From: Vulcanimicrobiota bacterium
GTDB taxonomy: Bacteria; Eremiobacterota; Eremiobacteria; Baltobacterales; Baltobacteraceae
Direction: 5' to 3'
Assembly (NCBI GenBank): GCA_028287545.1
Contig: JAQBPL010000070.1
Location: 1 to 10,499 of the forward strand
Length of the DNA: 10,499 bases
Part shown: one piece after another, positions 7,165 through 10,499 of the stretch
How the letters are laid out: each line of letters opens with the position of its first letter
How positions within the stretch are numbered: position 1 is the first letter of the stretch
The notes under the pieces: model-generated
Told to the model about the DNA's origin: nothing
Databases searched by the model: none
What the model saw: only the letters and a program-made list of their open reading frames with translations
Position numbers and translations under genes: made by a program

Positions 7165-7722
7165 TTACGAAGCGACGTGCGTCTCCGCGATCTCGTGCAT
7201 TTCGGGATCGCCGATCCCGTGCTGTAAATACGAGCGCGAGAGGTGAACGTACTCGGGGCCGGCCGCCTCGACCCAGTGCACCGCGGCGCCCTCGAGCGGC
7301 TTCTTCACGACCGCCGGCTGGCCGGCCGCGACCACGCGCGGCGGAATGTTCGCGTTGGCCGCGACGACGGCGCCCGCGGCGATGAGGCTGAACTCGCCGA
7401 CGACCGCTCCGTTGAGGACGACGGCGTTCGAACCGATCAGCGCGCCGCGCCCGATGTGACAATCTTCGAGAATCGCACAATGACCGACCGTTACGTCCTC
7501 TTCGATCACCGTCGTGCAGTTCTCGCTCACGTGCACGACCGAGTTGTCCTGGACGTTCGCGCGGGCGCGGATGCGGATCGGCCCGTTGTCGCCGCGGATT
7601 ACGGTCCCGAACCAGATCGACGCTTGTTCGCCGACCTCGACGTCGCCGATCAGTACGGCGGTCGGTGCGACGAATGCCGAGGACGCCACCTTTGGGCGTT
7701 TTCCGCGGTACTCGATGATCAT
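7165..7722 (-). CDS. Gamma-carbonic-anhydrase-like hexapeptide-repeat protein
   Basis: A 185-residue left-handed beta-helix protein of the gamma-class carbonic anhydrase/PaaY/YrdA family, normally a trimer with a metal site between subunits. Hexapeptide turns run from about residue 16 to 135, followed by a C-terminal helix (144-167). Family residues are present: Arg43 and Asp45 in RGD, Gln58 in NVQDN, His64 in SVVH and His81 in VGH. The expected third metal histidine (VGHxAxLHGC) is Glu86 here (VGHCAILEDC), so CO2 hydration cannot be assumed. The open frame runs far upstream to 8109, but the ATG at 7722 begins the family's usual N-terminus and has GGAGG (7729-7733) six bases before it. It is read divergently from the 90-residue unknown gene and followed by the YeiH gene. 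Confidence 0.88.
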   Translation of the reverse strand: MIIEYRGKRPKVASSAFVAPTAVLIGDVEVGEQASIWFGTVIRGDNGPIRIRARANVQDNSVVHVSENCTTVIEEDVTVGHCAILEDCHIGRGALIGSNAVVLNGAVVGEFSLIAAGAVVAANANIPPRVVAAGQPAVVKKPLEGAAVHWVEAAGPEYVHLSRSYLQHGIGDPEMHEIAETHVAS

Positions 7723-7726
7723 GCGG

Positions 7727-7733
7727 CTCCTCC
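7727..7733 (-). promoter_or_regulatory. Ribosome binding site of the carbonic-anhydrase-like gene
   Basis: GGAGGAG on the minus strand. Its GGAGG core is six bases from the ATG at 7722 and settles the start against a much longer upstream open frame. Confidence 0.8.
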
Positions 7734-7761
7734 GAAGAACGGTGATGCTGGAGCGTCTGAA

Positions 7762-8034
7762 TTGAGCGAACACCGCCATCGTACCCCCCTGCGCGGGACC
7801 AAGGTCACCCCGCGGCCCAAACCCGCCGATCCCGGCTACACCGACGTCAACTATCGGTACGCCGGTGTCGTGGGGCACATCCATGAGGTCGTCGAGATCG
7901 GCGGCCGGGAACTCGCCAAGGTCGGCTTCGACGACCGAAAGATCGTCTATTACTTTCTGGAGGATTTGGAACGCGAGGAGGCCGCGCCGAAGCGGACGTT
8001 CCACGACCTTCCGCCCGACGCGCCCAAGGAATAA
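7762..8034 (+). CDS. Small conserved-looking protein of unknown function, TTG start
   Basis: I do not recognise it. The 90-residue product has a basic, proline-rich N-terminus (5-24), then a compact core (30-70) with GYTDVNYRYAGVVGHIHEVV and KVGFDDRKIVYYFLEDLE landmarks, and a charged tail. Alternating hydrophobic residues and glycine turns suggest a small beta-barrel, perhaps SH3-like, but that is inference. Upstream of the core the frame is open to 7243, yet that part only mirrors the carbonic-anhydrase-like gene. TTG at 7762 is the only standard start in the gap and has GGAG (7750-7753) eight bases before it. It is divergent from the carbonic-anhydrase-like gene by 39 bases and convergent with the following VOC gene by five. 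No signal peptide or membrane segment. Confidence 0.6.
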   Translation: MSEHRHRTPLRGTKVTPRPKPADPGYTDVNYRYAGVVGHIHEVVEIGGRELAKVGFDDRKIVYYFLEDLEREEAAPKRTFHDLPPDAPKE

Positions 8035-8039
8035 CGCGC

Positions 8040-8432
8040 TTAACGGCCCCGCGCTGCGCCGTTCTGCACGGAGAGTTCCCAGCGGTAGCCGTCGGGATCG
8101 TGGAACCACAGCCCCATGTGCGGGGAGCCCGGCGCTTCGGGGCCGATCTCGTCGTCGGGGTCTTCCAGTTCAACGCCGTTTGCTTTGAGCTGGAGCAGGG
8201 CCGCGCGGAGTTCTTTCATGCCTGCGAGATGGAACGACATGTGTTCCAGCGCGTCCGGGTCCGGCGGCCCGCTGAACAGCGCGATCGTGATCGCGTCATT
8301 ACTGATCCCAACCCCGTCGTCGAAGCGAAAGATCTCTTCCAGATCGAAGTTCCGGCTCCACCAGGCGGCGCTGGCGTCGGGGTCGCGCACCGCCAGAGAG
8401 AAGTGACCGACGGTCCCGAGTTTGATCCGCAT
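8040..8432 (-). CDS. VOC/glyoxalase-fold metalloprotein
   Basis: A 130-residue vicinal oxygen chelate protein. The N-terminal half has VGHFSLAVRDPDASAAWW (8-25), and the C-terminal half has MGLWFHDPDGYRWELSV (106-122). Candidate metal ligands are His10, His68 (MSFHLAG) and Glu119, so this copy keeps a plausible metal site, unlike the VOC protein beside dnaB. Such proteins include glyoxalase I, extradiol dioxygenases and fosfomycin- or bleomycin-binding proteins. The substrate here cannot be told. The start at 8432 (MRIKLG) is chosen because the fold begins right after it. In-frame GTG 8483 and ATG 8474 would add a Gly/Ser-rich leader, and none of the three has a strong Shine-Dalgarno. It is divergent from fprA, with 105 bases between the chosen starts. 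Confidence 0.8.
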   Translation of the reverse strand: MRIKLGTVGHFSLAVRDPDASAAWWSRNFDLEEIFRFDDGVGISNDAITIALFSGPPDPDALEHMSFHLAGMKELRAALLQLKANGVELEDPDDEIGPEAPGSPHMGLWFHDPDGYRWELSVQNGAARGR

Positions 8433-8537
8433 ACGGACGCTTTCGTACCCGCCCGCCGGGCCGGCGGACGACATTCCCGACACCGGCGCGACGGAAGTCG
8501 GATGGTCCGCAGGGCCCGGGGTGCAATTCTTTTCTTC

Positions 8538-9884
8538 ATGGGACCCCGTGTTGCCGTCGTCGGCTCAGGACCGGCCGGCTTGTTCGCCGTTGAAGCGCTC
8601 CTCAAGCAGCGCGCCGAGGCGCAGGTCGACGTATTCGAACGCCTGCCTGCTCCGTACGGCCTGCTCCGCTACGGCGTCGCGCCGGATCACCTCAAGATCA
8701 AGTCGCTCGAGGCCGGCTTCCGCAAGACGCTCTCCGACCCGCGCGTGCGGTTCTTCGGGAACGTCGAGCTCGGGCGCGACGTGCATGTCGAGGACCTGCT
8801 GGCGTCGTACGACGCGATCGTCTACGCGGTCGGCGCGCCGAACGATCGGCGCCTGGGGATCGCGGGAGAGGATTTGCCGGGGAGCCTCGCCTCGACCGAG
8901 TTCGTTCGCTGGTACGGCGGACACCCTGAGACGAAGACGTCGCCGGTCGACCTCACCCGCGCGCGCAGCGCGGCGGTGATCGGCGTCGGCAACGTCGCGA
9001 TCGACACGGTGCGGCTGCTGCTCAAAGATCCCGCGCTGCTGCATGAAACCGACATGCCGCGCGAGATCATCGATGCGCTCGCCGCAAGCGGGGTCCGTGA
9101 GGTCTCGATGCTGGGCCGCCGCGGGCCGCACGACGCGAAGTTCACTACGGTCGAACTGCGCGAACTCGGCGAGCTGCCGGGCGTCGACGTCGTCGTCGAT
9201 TCGCGCGACCTCGAAGGCGTCGAGGCGTTCGAGCTCGACGGCCAGACGAAGCGCAACCTCGACGTGCTGCGCGAGTTCTCCGAACGCACGCCGACCGGCG
9301 CGCCGCGCCGGCTCAACCTGCGCTTCTACGCGCGTCCGGAGGCGATCGGCGGGACGGACGCCGTGGAGTCGCTGCTGATCGAGCGGATGGCGTACGACGC
9401 TGAGGGGAAACTGCACGGCACGGGCGTCTTCGAAGACCTGCCGGTCGACCTCGTCTTCCGCGCGGTGGGCTACAAATCGATCCCGTTCGCCGGGCTGCCG
9501 TTCGACGAGCGCGCGTTCGTCGTGCCGAACGAAGGCGGACGCGTCCACAACGGTTCGGGAACGCGGCACGAGCGCCAGTACGTCACGGGCTGGGTGAAGC
9601 GCGGGCCGCAAGGCGTGATCGGCACCAACAAGAAGTGCGCGACCGAAACGGTCACCGCGCTGCTCGAAGACATCCCGGCCGGTGAAACGCTGGGCGAGCG
9701 CCCCGACATCGCCGCTGCGCTGACCGAACGCGGCGTGCCGTTCGTCGACTGGGACGGCTGGCTGCGCATCGAAGCGCGCGAACACGAACTCGGCGCCGCC
9801 GAAGGCCGCAAGCGGATCAAGATCGTCGACCGCGATGAACTCTTGGCCGCCGCAAACGCCACCGCCGTCCCCGCGTCACCCTAG
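8538..9884 (+). CDS. fprA: Ferredoxin/adrenodoxin-type NADP+ reductase (FprA family)
   Basis: A 448-residue flavoenzyme that passes electrons between NADPH and ferredoxin. The FAD-binding Rossmann motif VVGSGPAGLFAVEAL is at 7-21, followed by FERLPAPYGLLRYGVAPDH (33-51), hallmark of the adrenodoxin-reductase/FprA type. The NADP-binding motif GVGNVAID is at 149-156, with the LGRRGP segment (192-197) suited to the 2'-phosphate. The C-terminal signature GWVKRGPQGVIGTNKKCA (351-368) is complete, and the length matches the family. No iron-sulfur ferredoxin domain is fused. ATG 8538 is chosen because the Rossmann strand starts at once. The longer open frame to 8100 mirrors the VOC gene. There is no convincing Shine-Dalgarno, only GGGGTG 14 bases away. 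A role in feeding electrons to P450s or oxygenases is possible, as hmgA follows on the same strand, but the link is inference. Confidence 0.93.
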   Translation: MGPRVAVVGSGPAGLFAVEALLKQRAEAQVDVFERLPAPYGLLRYGVAPDHLKIKSLEAGFRKTLSDPRVRFFGNVELGRDVHVEDLLASYDAIVYAVGAPNDRRLGIAGEDLPGSLASTEFVRWYGGHPETKTSPVDLTRARSAAVIGVGNVAIDTVRLLLKDPALLHETDMPREIIDALAASGVREVSMLGRRGPHDAKFTTVELRELGELPGVDVVVDSRDLEGVEAFELDGQTKRNLDVLREFSERTPTGAPRRLNLRFYARPEAIGGTDAVESLLIERMAYDAEGKLHGTGVFEDLPVDLVFRAVGYKSIPFAGLPFDERAFVVPNEGGRVHNGSGTRHERQYVTGWVKRGPQGVIGTNKKCATETVTALLEDIPAGETLGERPDIAAALTERGVPFVDWDGWLRIEAREHELGAAEGRKRIKIVDRDELLAAANATAVPASP

Positions 9885-9905
9885 TCATCCCTGCATGGCC
9901 GCAGC

Positions 9906-9939
9906 TGGGACATCGAGAATCGCGTGATTCATGAGCCCA
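9906..9939. promoter_or_regulatory. Imperfect dyad upstream of hmgA, candidate operator
   Basis: The fprA-hmgA gap contains nested inverted repeats: GAATC (9917-9921) with GATTC (9926-9930) around GCGT, CAT (9911-9913) with ATG (9931-9933), and TGGG (9906-9909) with CCCA (9936-9939). Twelve base pairs match, with unequal spacers. No T-run follows, so a rho-independent terminator is unlikely. Homogentisate operons are often controlled by regulators that bind palindromes, which makes an operator the better guess, but no regulator gene is in view. Confidence 0.35.
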
Positions 9940-9956
9940 GAAGCGAAGCGTGCTTG

Positions 9957-10499
9957 ATGAGGCCTAATCAGGCCGGTCTCACCCCGGCCTATCAGTCCGG
10001 TTTCGGCAACGAGTTTGCGAGCGAGGCGGTCGCCGGTGCGCTGCCGATCAACCAGAACTCGCCGCAGCGCGTGCCGCTCGGGCTCTATGCGGAGCAGCTC
10101 TCTGGCACCGCGTTCACCGCGCCGCGCGCCGAGAACCGGCGAACCTGGATGTACCGCCTGCGCCCGTCGGCCGCGCATCCTGCCTACCGCCCGATCGCAT
10201 CCGGCCGCATCCGCAGCGGCCCATTCACCGAGGTGGCGCCGAACCCGAACCGCTTGCGTTGGGACGTCCAGTCGCTGCCGGCCGAGCCAGTCGATTTCGT
10301 CGACGGGCTCGCGACGCTCGCCGGGAACGGCACGCCGCTCGACCGCGACGGCTCCGGAATCCACGTCTACTCCGCGAACCGCTCGATGCGCGCGCGCGTC
10401 TTCTGCGATGCCGACGGCGAACTGCTGCTCGTCCCGGAACTCGGCACGATCGTGCTCGTCACCGAGCTCGGCCGGCTGGCGGTGGCGCCCGGCGCGATC
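9957..10499 (+). CDS. hmgA: Homogentisate 1,2-dioxygenase, 5' part cut by the window edge
   Basis: Iron(II) dioxygenase that opens the ring of homogentisate to maleylacetoacetate in tyrosine and phenylalanine breakdown. The first 181 of about 430 residues are present. Clear family stretches are [11 protein letters not shown] (14-24), [16 protein letters not shown] (42-57), [12 protein letters not shown] (114-125) and HVYSANRSM (136-144). The iron ligands lie in the missing C-terminal half. ATG 9957 matches the usual family N-terminus. An in-frame GTG at 9924 would add 11 residues and fall inside the dyad, and neither start has a good Shine-Dalgarno. The enzyme uses O2, so an aerobic lifestyle is implied. 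The gap to fprA is 72 bases, so either its own promoter or read-through is possible. Confidence 0.95.
   Translation, partial: MRPNQAGLTPAYQSGFGNEFASEAVAGALPINQNSPQRVPLGLYAEQLSGTAFTAPRAENRRTWMYRLRPSAAHPAYRPIASGRIRSGPFTEVAPNPNRLRWDVQSLPAEPVDFVDGLATLAGNGTPLDRDGSGIHVYSANRSMRARVFCDADGELLLVPELGTIVLVTELGRLAVAPGAI

Noticed and set aside
7243..7761. Upstream part of the open frame of the 90-residue gene
   Set aside because: Mirrors the carbonic-anhydrase-like gene and has no recognisable sequence; the start at 7762 with GGAG is preferred.
8433..8537. Possible divergent promoters between the VOC gene and fprA
   Set aside because: No recognisable -35/-10 pair on either strand; the GGGCCC palindrome at 8512-8517 is short enough to be chance at this GC content.
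8565..9785. 406-codon minus-strand open frame
   Set aside because: Antisense to fprA, which has complete FAD and NADP motifs.
9885..10364. 159-codon minus-strand open frame
   Set aside because: Antisense to hmgA, whose family motifs are unmistakable.

Overview
This is a GC-rich bacterial chromosome segment with short gene gaps and no rRNA, tRNA, CRISPR array, insertion sequence or prophage module. The taxon cannot be fixed from the sequence. A LonC-type protease gene between a probable rplI end and dnaB, high GC, aerobic homogentisate breakdown and a REP-like 'CTTCGACAAGCTCAGCGTGACA' element are together compatible with an uncultured soil-type lineage. Candidatus Eremiobacterota (WPS-2) is my low-confidence guess. 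Codon third positions are strongly G/C.

Left block (1-5637, all + strand): the last codons of an upstream gene (possibly rplI), then lonC, dnaB, a VOC/glyoxalase-fold gene and a class I glutamine amidotransferase-like hydrolase (PuuD type). The genes overlap or lie within 16 bases of each other (TAGTG and GTGA junctions), so this looks like one transcription unit joining protein quality control, replication fork unwinding and small-molecule housekeeping. dnaB is split by an in-frame 421-residue intein that carries a LAGLIDADG homing endonuclease. It is the only mobile element in the window and its most notable feature.

Middle block (5650-8034): three minus-strand genes are read in the order gamma-carbonic-anhydrase-like protein, YeiH/UPF0324 membrane protein, small secreted protein. 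The secreted gene is separated from yeiH by about 83 bases holding a REP-like repeat. The carbonic-anhydrase-like protein appears to lack one of three zinc-ligand histidines. A 90-residue unknown gene is read divergently from it, only 39 bases away.

Right block (8040-10499): a minus-strand VOC gene convergent with the 90-residue gene, then a + strand NADPH-ferredoxin reductase (FprA/adrenodoxin-reductase type), then the first 181 codons of homogentisate 1,2-dioxygenase (hmgA), cut by the window edge. An imperfect dyad lies in the 72-base gap before hmgA. I see no multi-gene system of a clearly new kind. The leads worth following are the intein (its position and codon mosaic), the altered carbonic-anhydrase site, the hmgA dyad and the 90-residue unknown.
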